Assembly: GCA_003585735.1 (NCBI GenBank)
Contig: NQOH01000001.1
Coordinates: 85,818-108,281, forward strand
DNA length: 22,464 nucleotides
From: Gardnerella kenyensis
GTDB lineage: Bacteria; Actinomycetota; Actinomycetes; Actinomycetales; Bifidobacteriaceae
Direction of reading: 5' to 3'
Shown: positions 1 through 8,111 of the stretch, piece after piece
Layout: each line of letters opens with the position of its first letter
Position numbering within the stretch: the stretch's first letter is position 1
Program-made: the position numbers and the translations under genes
Notes under the pieces: model-generated
What the model was told of the DNA's origin: nothing
What the model saw: only the letters and a program-made list of their open reading frames with translations
Database searches by the model: none

Positions 1-1060
1 TATTGCCGCTATCTTGCAAACTCCAAGTCAACGCACAAGCTGCGCGCAAAGCATTTAAGTCGTAAGTATTATTAACTTCAATACTATTTTCTACAAGCTG
101 AGCTTTCGCGTCGCCGCACACAAAAGTATTATTATCAACGCGATTTGGAGCTTCATGAGGCTCATTTAATCCGCGCAAATCTTTTGCTACAAAACTTGGA
201 CGCAAATGCGCTGGCGCAAGCATAAGCATTCTAGGATCCGTAACTCCTGTAAGCACAAGCAAAGACTCGTATCCGCCTCTTGTGCCTGCTTCAATATCCG
301 TATCTAAACGGTCGCCAACAGCTAAAGAATTAGCAATACTGATTACAGGATTTCCAAATTCGTCTTTTTCAGTATATTCTTTAAGCTCATTCTCACTATG
401 GCTAGAGTTTGCTGCAACTAATAGTCGAGCTTCGTCATACATTGCGGATTCTGGCTTTCCAGCAGAAGCAATAGGCTCAACGCCAGTAGCATTAACTACT
501 GCTTGAATCATAGAGCCGCATCCAGGTGCTATGCCGAGCTCTCTAGGAATTGTTAAGTCACGATTTGTAACAAAATACTTGGCTCCATGTTCAACAGCAA
601 ATGAAACCTCTGCCATTTCTTGCCAAGTCATTTTAGGATACCAGCCTTGAATTACAGCTTTTGGATTGTCTTCGCAAGAAGTTACTGGCTGCAAACCTGC
701 ACGCTTGACTTCTTCTTGCAAATGTTCAGCTCCAAGAACAAGAACTCGAGCACCACGCTCAACATGGCGCGCAACCATACGAGCTGCCACAACCGAAGAT
801 GTAATAATCTGCCAAGGTTTAACGCTAAGGCCAAAACTTTCTAGCTGTTTTGCAACAACAGCTTGAAAACGAGAAGAATTATTCGTTGTGTATTCAATAG
901 CCATACCGTGATTTTGCGCTGATTCTATTTCTTCAGCAGCATGCTCAACAGCGTTTCCGCCACGATACACTACACCGTCCAAATCAAGCAAAGCTAAACG
1001 AAACGCTTCGCTTAAAGGAAGATTACTTGCAGAAAAATTCTTTCTCGTTTCAAGTTGCAT
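1..1060 (-). CDS. HAD-IIA family phosphatase, 3' end outside window
   Basis: A minus-strand reading frame opens at ATG 1058-1060 and stays open to the left edge, giving 353 residues without a stop, so it is partial. Reading it by eye gives all four HAD motifs in order: LLDLDGVVYRGG (nucleophile D26, D28), TTNNSSR near residue 59, AGKPESAMYDEA (Lys about 202) and VGDRLDTDIEAGTRGG near 249. A cap domain lies between motifs II and III, as in NagD-type HAD-IIA enzymes. It begins 19 bases after the stop of the TPR gene, with an AAGG ribosome site, so the two are probably co-transcribed. The order tyrS, TPR protein, HAD phosphatase also occurs in Mycobacterium (Rv1689 to Rv1692), where Rv1692 is reported as a glycerol-3-phosphate phosphatase. 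The same substrate here is inferred from order only. p-Nitrophenylphosphatase-like or pyridoxal-phosphate phosphatase activity is an alternative. Confidence 0.85.
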   Translation of the reverse strand, partial: MQLETRKNFSASNLPLSEAFRLALLDLDGVVYRGGNAVEHAAEEIESAQNHGMAIEYTTNNSSRFQAVVAKQLESFGLSVKPWQIITSSVVAARMVARHVERGARVLVLGAEHLQEEVKRAGLQPVTSCEDNPKAVIQGWYPKMTWQEMAEVSFAVEHGAKYFVTNRDLTIPRELGIAPGCGSMIQAVVNATGVEPIASAGKPESAMYDEARLLVAANSSHSENELKEYTEKDEFGNPVISIANSLAVGDRLDTDIEAGTRGGYESLLVLTGVTDPRMLMLAPAHLRPSFVAKDLRGLNEPHEAPNRVDNNTFVCGDAKAQLVENSIEVNNTYDLNALRAACALTWSLQDSGN

Positions 1061-1079
1061 AAAATAGCCTTAAATTGTT

Positions 1080-2705
1080 TTAATCCTCAGATTTAACTTC
1101 TTCACTAGAATCTTCAGAATTATTTTCTTCGCTAGAAAATTCTTCTTCATCTTCTTCATTTTCTTCATTTTCGTTAGAATCTTCGGAATCGTCTTCGGAA
1201 TAATCTTCAGAATAATCTTCAGAATCATCTTCTTCTGGAGCAAATTGAGCATCATCTTCACTCATGCCGATTTCATCCATCATGTCATCGTTCAAATGCT
1301 CTAAATCGTAGTCAATAACAATGTCATCTGGATTAATATCTTCATCATCTTTGTCTGCATATTGCTGCTCAAGATTGTCAAGCAAAGACTCTAATTCAAT
1401 TGCTTCATCGTTTCGTCCTGCTTCTTCCAAGAAGTACTGCTCAGCTTGAACAGCTCGCATACGATACTCTCCCGGCAAGCCCTTTGAACGACCCATTGCG
1501 TGAACCAAATCAATAGCTTTATCTGCATGACCAGTATCTGCCAAAACGCCTGCATAAACGAGGAACATTTCGGCTTTTACTTCTCCTCTTAAGGATTTCG
1601 CTTCATCAGACATGCAAATTTCTAGAGCCTTGTCAAGATTACCCATACCGCGTTCGCAGTCAGCAATAAATGGCAAATAATCAAGATACCCATTCATTCG
1701 CATAGCAGTACGGAATTCTTTTGACGCAAGCTTGTAATCGCCTTGACGATAGGATACAAAAGCTAAAGTTTCGCGAGCAAAATCAATACGAGAAGCCTGC
1801 TTAGCAGCCCACTTTGCATGCTCTAAAGCAAGCTCAGGATTCTCCTCTTCCAAAGTGTATGCTGCAAGAATATGAAGACCAATATTTTCAGCATGCTCCT
1901 TTGAAAGGCCGCGTAAACGTTCACGGTCTTCCTTGGAAAGCATTGCCCATTCCAAGCCTTTTGGCATCTTAGGCTCATTAGGGCGGCGAGCAGTATAAGG
2001 ATTCTGCGATGGATACGAAACAGTTCCGTCGTAGTTTCTGCGAGGACCGTTTTCAAAACGGAAGTTGCTGTTTGAATTTGATCTGCGATTGTCTCTGCGG
2101 TCGTCTCTACGATTGTCTCTTCTATCATCACGGCGATCGTCACGACGATCAAAGCGACGCTCATTATCTCGACGCTCTTCATAGCGATTATTCCTACGAT
2201 CGTCCCTACGATCGTCCCTACGGTCACCACGGAAACCGCCATTAGAACCCTTATGGAAGTCCTTATGGAAATCGCCATTACGATCATGACGATTGTCACG
2301 CCTATCGTCTCTTCTATAGTCTCTTCTATCGTCACGGCGATCGTCACGACGATCAAAGCGACGCTCGTTATCAAACTTCCTGTAGCGTGGATTGACGCCT
2401 TCTTCACCAGAACGTTCAAAATCTCTTGAACGACGATTATCGAAGTGATTATCTTTACGGTCAAAATGACGGTTGCGATCAAAACGGCGCTCGCCATCAT
2501 GATTTACGCCAGAGTGGAATCCTTCACCGCGCTCATCGTCATGACGACGATTAAAACCGCCCTTCTTAAAGCCACCTTTATGGAATCCATCTTTATGGAA
2601 TCCACCACGGCGTTCGCCACTTTTTCCACCATTGCGATGGCCAAATCCGCCACGCTCACCAAAAGACTTTTTACCACTCCGCGAGTGTTCGCGCTGTTCG
2701 CCCAT
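1080..2705 (-). CDS. TPR-type protein with Arg/Asp-rich N-terminus and acidic tail
   Basis: A 541-residue protein in three parts. Residues 1 to about 235 are low complexity, very rich in R, D, N, G and H, with runs such as RRDDRRDDRR and GGF/KGGF elements like RNA-binding RGG tails. Residues about 245-435 are helical and TPR-like, including ALEHAKWAAKQAS, YRQGDYKLASKEFRTAM and ERGMGNLDKALEICM. Residues about 450-541 are almost wholly D, E and S. This is the usual neighbour of tyrS in actinobacteria; its role is not established. A ribosome-associated or RNA-binding scaffold is an inference from the charge pattern. ATG 2703-2705 was chosen because GAGAGG at 2715-2720 lies 9 bases upstream; an ATG nearer to that site is in another frame that does not encode the TPR part. 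The charged segments contain DNA repeats, so length probably varies between strains. Confidence 0.85.
   Translation of the reverse strand: MGEQREHSRSGKKSFGERGGFGHRNGGKSGERRGGFHKDGFHKGGFKKGGFNRRHDDERGEGFHSGVNHDGERRFDRNRHFDRKDNHFDNRRSRDFERSGEEGVNPRYRKFDNERRFDRRDDRRDDRRDYRRDDRRDNRHDRNGDFHKDFHKGSNGGFRGDRRDDRRDDRRNNRYEERRDNERRFDRRDDRRDDRRDNRRDDRRDNRRSNSNSNFRFENGPRRNYDGTVSYPSQNPYTARRPNEPKMPKGLEWAMLSKEDRERLRGLSKEHAENIGLHILAAYTLEEENPELALEHAKWAAKQASRIDFARETLAFVSYRQGDYKLASKEFRTAMRMNGYLDYLPFIADCERGMGNLDKALEICMSDEAKSLRGEVKAEMFLVYAGVLADTGHADKAIDLVHAMGRSKGLPGEYRMRAVQAEQYFLEEAGRNDEAIELESLLDNLEQQYADKDDEDINPDDIVIDYDLEHLNDDMMDEIGMSEDDAQFAPEEDDSEDYSEDYSEDDSEDSNENEENEEDEEEFSSEENNSEDSSEEVKSED
2129..2366 (-). repeat. 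Duplicated segment inside the TPR gene
   Basis: A 34-base stretch at 2129-2162 is repeated exactly at 2333-2366, offset 204 bases (68 codons, in frame). It encodes the repeated NERRFDRRDDRRD block. Around it are many shorter copies of codon pairs for RRDD and RRDN. This looks like internal in-frame duplication within a low-complexity coding region. Confidence 0.8.
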
Positions 2706-2726
2706 TCTGGCATACCTCTCATCCGT

Positions 2727-2751
2727 ATGCGATTTAATTGCAAAATCGCAT
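2727..2751. other. Perfect 9-bp hairpin in the TPR-gene leader
   Basis: ATGCGATTT at 2727-2735 pairs exactly with AAATCGCAT at 2743-2751, with a 7-base loop. On the minus strand it lies 6 bases upstream of the GAGAGG ribosome site of the TPR gene, so it could affect translation or mRNA stability. On the plus strand it is followed directly by a T-rich stretch (TTTTATTAT) and would look like an intrinsic terminator for antisense transcription, though no plus-strand gene was found. Confidence 0.6.
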
Positions 2752-2775
2752 TTTTATTATCGTAACATCATTAAA

Positions 2776-2829
2776 CGTCTGTTATAAGCAAGCTATAGCA
2801 TACATCAAGCAGCCAGCTTATAACAGACG
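2776..2829 (-). terminator. Long hairpin after tyrS, probable terminator
   Basis: CGTCTGTTATAAGC at 2776-2789 and GCTTATAACAGACG at 2816-2829 form a perfect 14-bp stem with a 26-base loop, 29 bases past the tyrS stop codon. On the minus strand the stem is followed only by TTTAATG, so the U-tract is weak. It may instead protect the 3' end or allow partial read-through into the TPR gene. Confidence 0.6.
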
Positions 2830-2858
2830 CATTTTCAAATAATCATAATAAACGCGTA

Positions 2859-4178
2859 TTATGCGCGCTCAACAGCACCAATAGCTTTCTTACCGCGGCG
2901 AAGCAAAGCAAAACGACCATGCAAGAACGAATTATCGTCAAGCACATCGTCAACACCTTCAACACGCTCATTGTTCAAATACAAGCCGCCAGCTTCAATA
3001 GCGCGACGAGCTTCGGAAATAGTGTGGAACAAGCCTGCAGCAACTGCAGCTTCTACAATACGATCTCCATTGCTAGACTTTGCAAATTCTAAGCTGCCAT
3101 CTTCCGCCTTTACTTTAACGCCAGACAACGCAGCTTCAAGAGTCTGCTCATCAATATTTTTAATATCTCCACGACCGAATAGTGCAGAAGAAGCCTCAAT
3201 AGCCTGGTTAGTTAAATCTTCGCCATGTACAAAACTTGTAACTTCCCAAGCAAGCACTCGCTGAGCTTCCCTAGAACCAGGATCATCTTGAATCTGCTGA
3301 GCTAAACGCTCAATTTCACTCTTTGGCAAGAATGTGAAAACTTTAAGCAGCTTAACAACTTCATCATCTGGCTGATTAAACCAGAACTGGTAGAAGCGGT
3401 AAGGGCTTAACATTGCTGGATCAAGCCACATTGCGTTGCCTTCAGACTTACCAAACTTACGACCCTGATTATCCGTAATAATAGGGCTAGTAAACACGTT
3501 TACTGAAACGCCGCGCACTTTGCGAATCAAATCCATTCCGGAAGTAAGATTACCCCACTGATCCGAACCACCAAGCTGCAAAGTAACATTGTAATTATCG
3601 AATAAATACAAAAAGTCATTACCTTGCAAAACTTGGTAACTAAATTCTGCAAAAGAAATACCTTCGTCAGAATTCAAACGACGAGCCACAATATCCTTAG
3701 CAATCATCGTTCCTACGCGGAAGTTTTTGCCAACATCGCGCAAGAAATCAATAGCAGACATCTTGGAAACCCAGTCATAGTTGCTAACAAAACGCACAGG
3801 GTTTTCGCCTTCAAGCGGCAAAATTCTACCAATCTGCCTGCGCAAACGCTCAGCCCATGCTGCAACAATATCTTTAGAATTTAAAGTTCGCTCGCCACTT
3901 TGACGAGGATCGCCAATTAAACCTGTAGCACCGCCAACTAAAGCAATTGGATGATGACCTGCAGCTTGCAAATGACGCATGTTAATAAGCTGAACAAGAT
4001 TTCCAATATGCAAAGAAGCGGCAGTAGGATCGTAGCCGCAATAATAAGTTAATGGTTCTCCGTCAAGTGCTTGAGCAAGCTGCTTTTCGTCAGTAGATTG
4101 CGAAATCAATCCACGCCACTTTAGCTCTTCAAACAAAGAAGCAAATCCGGCTTCCTTGTAATTCCTGACCTGAGCCAT
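2859..4178 (-). CDS. tyrS: Tyrosine--tRNA ligase
   Basis: 439 residues, close to the usual 420-440. It charges tRNA-Tyr with tyrosine in the cytoplasm. Class I signatures are visible: CGYDPTAASLHIGN holds the HIGH-type motif (HIGN, residues 57-60), and KFGKSEGNAMW near residue 242 is the KMSKS-type loop of bacterial TyrRS. The tyrosine-site segments YQVLQGNDFLYL and QLGGSDQWGN are also present. A C-terminal S4 RNA-binding domain spans about residues 365-425 (SEARRAIEAGGLYLNNERV). ATG 4176-4178 has a strong AAGGAGA site 6 bases upstream. It follows argH in the direction of transcription, but a good terminator separates them, so it is probably its own unit. Confidence 0.97.
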   Translation of the reverse strand: MAQVRNYKEAGFASLFEELKWRGLISQSTDEKQLAQALDGEPLTYYCGYDPTAASLHIGNLVQLINMRHLQAAGHHPIALVGGATGLIGDPRQSGERTLNSKDIVAAWAERLRRQIGRILPLEGENPVRFVSNYDWVSKMSAIDFLRDVGKNFRVGTMIAKDIVARRLNSDEGISFAEFSYQVLQGNDFLYLFDNYNVTLQLGGSDQWGNLTSGMDLIRKVRGVSVNVFTSPIITDNQGRKFGKSEGNAMWLDPAMLSPYRFYQFWFNQPDDEVVKLLKVFTFLPKSEIERLAQQIQDDPGSREAQRVLAWEVTSFVHGEDLTNQAIEASSALFGRGDIKNIDEQTLEAALSGVKVKAEDGSLEFAKSSNGDRIVEAAVAAGLFHTISEARRAIEAGGLYLNNERVEGVDDVLDDNSFLHGRFALLRRGKKAIGAVERA

Positions 4179-4274
4179 TAGTATCTCCTTGATTTAGAAA
4201 ATTACCGAAAATATCGGGCGCTGTGCGCGTCCACAAGCCATTCAATTTTTGCAGTACATGGCGACACGCTTAAC

Positions 4275-4313
4275 AAAAAGTGCCGAATATTGAAGAAAAT
4301 CATATTCGGCACT
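4275..4313 (-). terminator. Intrinsic terminator after argH
   Basis: AGTGCCGAATAT at 4279-4290 and ATATTCGGCACT at 4302-4313 form a perfect 12-bp stem with an 11-base loop. On the minus strand the stem runs straight into a T-tract. It lies about 30 bases past the argH stop and ends the argG-argH unit before tyrS. Confidence 0.88.
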
Positions 4314-4344
4314 ATTTTCGTGCAACTAATTTAATTTTGCTTAA

Positions 4345-5832
4345 TTACTTTGCAAAAGAACGATACGCAATACCGTCACTTATAGAATTAGCAAAATTAT
4401 AATAATTATTTACTTTAGTTTCAGCTTCTAAAATTTGCTCTTTTACTCGCACAAACGCTGTTCCTCCGCGTCCGCAACGAGATGCAACAGAACCTTCACT
4501 TGAAAGCACTTTGCGGAGATCACAAATATGCGATTCATCAACAAAACCTTGCAAAATCGCCGCAAAATCATCGTCGGTTAAATCAGCTAAATCTCCACCA
4601 ATCTCCTCAGCTTTCTTTACGCACAATCCAGACAAAGTATGAGCATTACGGAATGGAACACCATGCTTTACAAGCCATTCTGCAATATCTGTAGCTAAAG
4701 AGAAACCAGTAGAAGATTGTTCCTTAAGACGATCCAAGTCGAATTTCATTGTTTCAATCATCCCGCAAAATGCCGGCAGCAAGACTTCTAAAGTATCGAT
4801 TTGATCGAAAACAGCTTCTTTATCTTCCTGCAAATCGCGCGCGTAAGCAGTTGGAAGACCCTTAAGAGTTGCCATTAAGCCAGTTAAATCACCTATTAAA
4901 CGTCCTGCTTTTCCGCGAGCAAGTTCAGCAATATCTGGGTTCTTTTTTTGAGGCATGATTGAAGAGCCGGTTGAATAAGCGTCGTCCAATCGCACAAACG
5001 CAAATTCTTGAGTATTCCAAATAATAATTTCCTCACTTAAGCGAGAAATATCAACGCCAATCATTGCAGCAATAAAAGAAAATTCTGCAACAATATCTCG
5101 GCTTGCTGTAGCGTCAATAGAATTTGCGCAAACATTCGCAAAACCAAGCTCTTTTGCAACTTCTTCCGGATTAAGTCCAAGAGTGTTACCTGCTAAAGCG
5201 CCTGCTCCATACGGGCTTTCATTCGCGCGTAAATCCCAATCAATAAGCCTTTGAATATCTCTAAGAAGCGGCCAAACGTGCGCCATTAGCTGGTGAGCAA
5301 GAAGAATAGGCTGAGCGTGTTGCATATGCGTGCGCCCTGGCATTACTGCATCTTTTGCATTTTTTGACTGCTTAATCAAAGCATCGCAAACTGAAAGCAA
5401 CAAACCTGCAATAATTCGAGCATACCTGCGCAAAAACATGCGTATTAATGCTGCAATCTGATCGTTTCTTGAACGACCTGCACGAAGCTTTCCGCCAAGC
5501 TCGTTTCCTGCAATTTCAAGCAATCCACGCTCTAAAGCTGTAGCTTCATCTTCATCTTCCTCAATAGGTGCAAAAGTTCCATCATCTACGCGTTTTTGCA
5601 ATTCGTCCAAAGCTGAAGATAAATCAGCATACTCTTTTTCGCTAAGAAGACCAGCACGATACAGCGCATGAGCATGAGCTCTAGAGCCTGCAATATCATC
5701 GTCTGCCAATCGCCAATCAAACTGGGTTGACTTACTTAAAGCTGCAAGCGCTTTAGAAGGGCCTGAGCTAAAACGTCCACCCCACAATGCGATTGGATGG
5801 TTAGCATTGTTTGTTGTATCGTGCGTAGTCAT
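4345..5832 (-). CDS. argH: Argininosuccinate lyase
   Basis: 495 residues, slightly longer than the usual 460-480. It splits argininosuccinate into arginine and fumarate, the last step of arginine synthesis. It begins with the typical WGGRFSSGPSKALAALSKS. The superfamily signature GSSIMPQKKNPD is at about residues 286-297 and carries the catalytic serine loop. GRTHMQHAQPILLAHQ holds the catalytic-site histidine region, and AGRSRNDQIA is also conserved. ATG 5830-5832 has AAGAGGT 5 bases upstream. It starts 54 bases after the argG stop on the same strand with no terminator between, so argG-argH form an operon. Confidence 0.97.
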   Translation of the reverse strand: MTTHDTTNNANHPIALWGGRFSSGPSKALAALSKSTQFDWRLADDDIAGSRAHAHALYRAGLLSEKEYADLSSALDELQKRVDDGTFAPIEEDEDEATALERGLLEIAGNELGGKLRAGRSRNDQIAALIRMFLRRYARIIAGLLLSVCDALIKQSKNAKDAVMPGRTHMQHAQPILLAHQLMAHVWPLLRDIQRLIDWDLRANESPYGAGALAGNTLGLNPEEVAKELGFANVCANSIDATASRDIVAEFSFIAAMIGVDISRLSEEIIIWNTQEFAFVRLDDAYSTGSSIMPQKKNPDIAELARGKAGRLIGDLTGLMATLKGLPTAYARDLQEDKEAVFDQIDTLEVLLPAFCGMIETMKFDLDRLKEQSSTGFSLATDIAEWLVKHGVPFRNAHTLSGLCVKKAEEIGGDLADLTDDDFAAILQGFVDESHICDLRKVLSSEGSVASRCGRGGTAFVRVKEQILEAETKVNNYYNFANSISDGIAYRSFAK

Positions 5833-5886
5833 TCTTACCTCTTGTTTAGGTGCGTAGATTTTAAGTTAACTTTTGATTAGCTTTTA

Positions 5887-7098
5887 CTAGTTATTTGCAA
5901 CACGCATGTCACGAGCTGCAGCAACCTTGCTTGACAATCCGTAGATTTCAATGAAGCCGTTGGATGCGCGCTGATCAAAAGTATCGGAAGAATCGTAAGT
6001 TGCCAAGTTAAAATCATACAAAGATTCTTTAGAGCGGCGACCAGTAACAACAGCCTTTCCTGCGTACATAGTCATACGAATATCTCCAGAAACATGATTT
6101 TGAGTTTCGTTAATAAACGCATTCAACGAACGCACGACTGGAGAGAACCATTGACCGTCGTACACAAATTCAGCCCACTTTTTATCAAGAGCGCGCTTTA
6201 GCCTGTGCTGTTCACGCTCCAAGCAGCAGTTTTCAAGCTCTTGATGCGCAGTAATTAAGGCTTGCGCACCTGGAACTTCGTACAATTCGCGAGATTTAAT
6301 TCCGACTAAACGATCTTCAATAATGTCGATTCGACCGATTCCTTGAGCACCTGCTCTTGCGTTCATTTCTTCAATTGCTTGCAAAGGCGTTACGTCATGC
6401 CCGTCGATTGCAACCGGAATGCCCTTTTCGAATGTGATTGTTACTTCATCCATCTCTTGAGATTCCATAGGATTTTGAGTGTAAGAATAGCATTCTTCAG
6501 TTGGAGCATTCCACGGATCTTCCAAGAAACCTGTTTCAATTGCGCGACCCCACACATTTTGATCAATAGAGTAAGGGCTCTTTTTACTTTGCGTAATTGG
6601 AAGATTATGATCGTTCGCAAAAGCAATCTCAACGTCACGAGTAAGAGACAAATCACGAATTGGACTAATAGCTTTTAAATCTGGGTCCAAAGATTGGATT
6701 GCAACTTCGAAACGAACTTGATCGTTACCTTTACCAGTGCAACCGTGTGCAATAGTATCTGCGTCAAATTCGTGAGCAGCATGCACTAAATGCTTAGTTA
6801 TAAGCGGCCTAGACAAAGCGGATACCAACGGATACACATCCTCATACAATGCGTTTGCTTTCAAAGCAAGCATGCAATATTCGTCTGCGAATTCTTCGCG
6901 AGCGTCAACAACATATGACTCAACTGCACCACAAGCCAAAGCGCGCTTTTTAATTGCATCAAGCGCTTCACCGCCCTGACCGACGTTAAGCGAAACAGCA
7001 ACAACATCTTTTCCTGTTTGCTCTTTCAAGTAAGGAATAGCTACAGAAGTATCCAAGCCACCTGAGTATGCCAGAACGATGCGCTTGTTAGTATTCAT
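5887..7098 (-). CDS. argG: Argininosuccinate synthase
   Basis: 403 residues, the normal family length. It joins citrulline and aspartate with ATP to give argininosuccinate. The N-terminal ATP pyrophosphatase P-loop AYSGGLDTSVAI is at residues 9-20. Further family segments are GCTGKGNDQVRFE (citrulline and aspartate site), SPYSIDQNVWGRAIETG and YDSSDTFDQRASNGFIEIYGL near the C-terminus. ATG 7096-7098 is preceded 5 bases away by AGGAGGT, the best ribosome site of the region. It is the first gene of argG-argH, downstream of argR. With no argC, J, B, D or F nearby, it probably works on citrulline that is taken up or made by another route. Confidence 0.97.
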   Translation of the reverse strand: MNTNKRIVLAYSGGLDTSVAIPYLKEQTGKDVVAVSLNVGQGGEALDAIKKRALACGAVESYVVDAREEFADEYCMLALKANALYEDVYPLVSALSRPLITKHLVHAAHEFDADTIAHGCTGKGNDQVRFEVAIQSLDPDLKAISPIRDLSLTRDVEIAFANDHNLPITQSKKSPYSIDQNVWGRAIETGFLEDPWNAPTEECYSYTQNPMESQEMDEVTITFEKGIPVAIDGHDVTPLQAIEEMNARAGAQGIGRIDIIEDRLVGIKSRELYEVPGAQALITAHQELENCCLEREQHRLKRALDKKWAEFVYDGQWFSPVVRSLNAFINETQNHVSGDIRMTMYAGKAVVTGRRSKESLYDFNLATYDSSDTFDQRASNGFIEIYGLSSKVAAARDMRVANN

Positions 7099-7143
7099 TA
7101 TGACCTCCTAGGCCGCTTTGTATAATTAAACAATATAGAGCAT

Positions 7144-7149
7144 ATTATA
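7144..7149 (-). promoter_or_regulatory. Candidate -10 box of argG
   Basis: The minus strand has a perfect TATAAT here, 45 bases before the argG start. No good -35 lies 16-18 bases upstream (only GTATAT), so the promoter may be weak or activator dependent. A poor match to an ARG box (TGAAATATAATTTT, 7187-7200) lies further upstream. Confidence 0.4.
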
Positions 7150-7263
7150 CAGATTAGATAAAATCAATATACGTGTCGCAAAATGTTGAAATATAATTTT
7201 TTTAGCATAATTTATTAAAATGATACAAAATTATTTAAAGAATACTTATACAATAAACTGCAT

Positions 7264-7320
7264 GTATAGCAATAAAAGTGCGCAAATAGTAATAAAAAGC
7301 GTGAATAGTAATAAAAAGCG
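7264..7320. repeat. Tandem 19-bp repeats between argR and argG
   Basis: AATAGTAATAAAAAGCG occurs exactly at 7285-7301 and 7304-7320 (period 19), with a weaker third copy at 7264-7282. On the minus strand each unit reads as a GC-containing end followed by a T-tract. The repeats follow the argR terminator stem, so transcription leaving argR meets three T-tracts in a row. Confidence 0.75.
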
Positions 7321-7349
7321 CGCATATAGCATTTACAGCCTATGCGCGC
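7313..7349 (-). terminator. Intrinsic terminator after argR
   Basis: GCGCGCATA at 7318-7326 pairs with TATGCGCGC at 7341-7349 (9 bp, 14-base loop). On the minus strand the stem is followed by TTTTTATT. It begins 38 bases past the argR stop, which separates argR from the argG-argH unit. Confidence 0.8.
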
Positions 7350-7387
7350 ATAAAAAATAATAATTATTCGTAATTTATAGTCAAGAT

Positions 7388-7933
7388 TTAGCGAGATGCA
7401 ACAGTTAGCATCCAGTTTGCTCGATCTTCAGCCTCTTCATTAGAAGCGCAAACCATAATAACCGTGTCATCTCCAGCAACTGATCCTAAAATACCCTTCA
7501 AAGGTTGACGATCAATAACACTAGCAACGTATTGTGCAGCTCCAGAAGGCGTATGAATAACAACAATATTATTTGCGTGACCAACTTCTGTAACAAGACC
7601 AGATAACGTACGAGCAACTTGCTGATCAATTCGAACAGTATCCATAGCGTGACGATTCCCAGTACCATCACCCAATACATAAGCAATTCTGCCATCTGTT
7701 AAACGAATTTTAACAGCATTCATTTCATCTAAATCACGGCTTAATGTAGCTTGAGTAACTTTAAAACCATGCCTAGCAAGTACTTTAGCAAGCTGCGATT
7801 GCGAAGTAATAACTTCTGCCAACAAAGCCTGCTCAATAGCATTTAAACGAGCAGCTTTTGTAGAAGGCCGTTGCTGACTTGCAACAACTTCGTCATCTTT
7901 GCTTGTTTCATAATCCTTTTTCGGATTCATCAT
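7388..7933 (-). CDS. argR: Arginine repressor ArgR
   Basis: 181 residues. It is the arginine-responsive hexameric repressor of arginine genes. The N-terminal winged-helix DNA-binding domain spans about residues 26-85, with recognition segment FKVTQATLSRDLDEM. The C-terminal oligomerisation and arginine-binding domain holds TPSGAAQYVASVID and SVAGDDTVIMVCAS, where D155-D156 are the arginine-binding pair. A polar extension of about 22 residues precedes the first helix. There are two adjacent ATG codons (7931-7933 and 7928-7930); AGAG a few bases upstream serves either. It stands alone between two hairpins and is expected to control argG-argH. A palindrome overlapping its own promoter suggests autoregulation. 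Confidence 0.95.
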   Translation of the reverse strand: MMNPKKDYETSKDDEVVASQQRPSTKAARLNAIEQALLAEVITSQSQLAKVLARHGFKVTQATLSRDLDEMNAVKIRLTDGRIAYVLGDGTGNRHAMDTVRIDQQVARTLSGLVTEVGHANNIVVIHTPSGAAQYVASVIDRQPLKGILGSVAGDDTVIMVCASNEEAEDRANWMLTVASR

Positions 7934-7998
7934 AGTTTCTCTAAAAAACCTTTCCTAAAAAACATTTACAGTCAAATATATACGACTATGCACATAAA

Positions 7999-8026
7999 TA
8001 TCTAGGAAATGTGAAATTTATTTCAA
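7999..8026 (-). promoter_or_regulatory. Candidate argR promoter with overlapping ARG-box-like palindrome
   Basis: On the minus strand TTGAAA (8021-8026), a 16-base spacer and TAGATA (7999-8004) form a plausible promoter 65 bases before argR. TGAAATTTATTTCA at 8012-8025 is a perfect palindrome covering the -35 and half the spacer. It matches the classical E. coli ARG box core (TGAATWWWWATTCA) at 12 of 14 positions. Binding by ArgR is an inference. Confidence 0.5.
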
Positions 8027-8049
8027 AAAATTTGTCACAACAACAGAAC

Positions 8050-8088
8050 AATGCGATTGCGCAACTAGAAAAGTTACACAATCGCATT
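8050..8088 (-). terminator. Stem-loop after pheT, probable terminator
   Basis: AATGCGATTG (8050-8059) pairs with CAATCGCATT (8079-8088), and an inner AACT/AGTT extends the stem around an AGAAA loop. It lies 24 bases past the pheT stop. On the minus strand a T-rich stretch follows only after about 15 bases, so termination may be incomplete. Confidence 0.55.
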
Positions 8089-8111
8089 ATTTACTATTAT
8101 TTTATGCAAAT

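Noticed and set aside
1823..2500. 225-codon minus-strand frame inside the TPR gene
   Set aside because: It is a shadow frame of the repetitive Arg/Asp coding region, reading as I/V/T repeats with no ribosome site.
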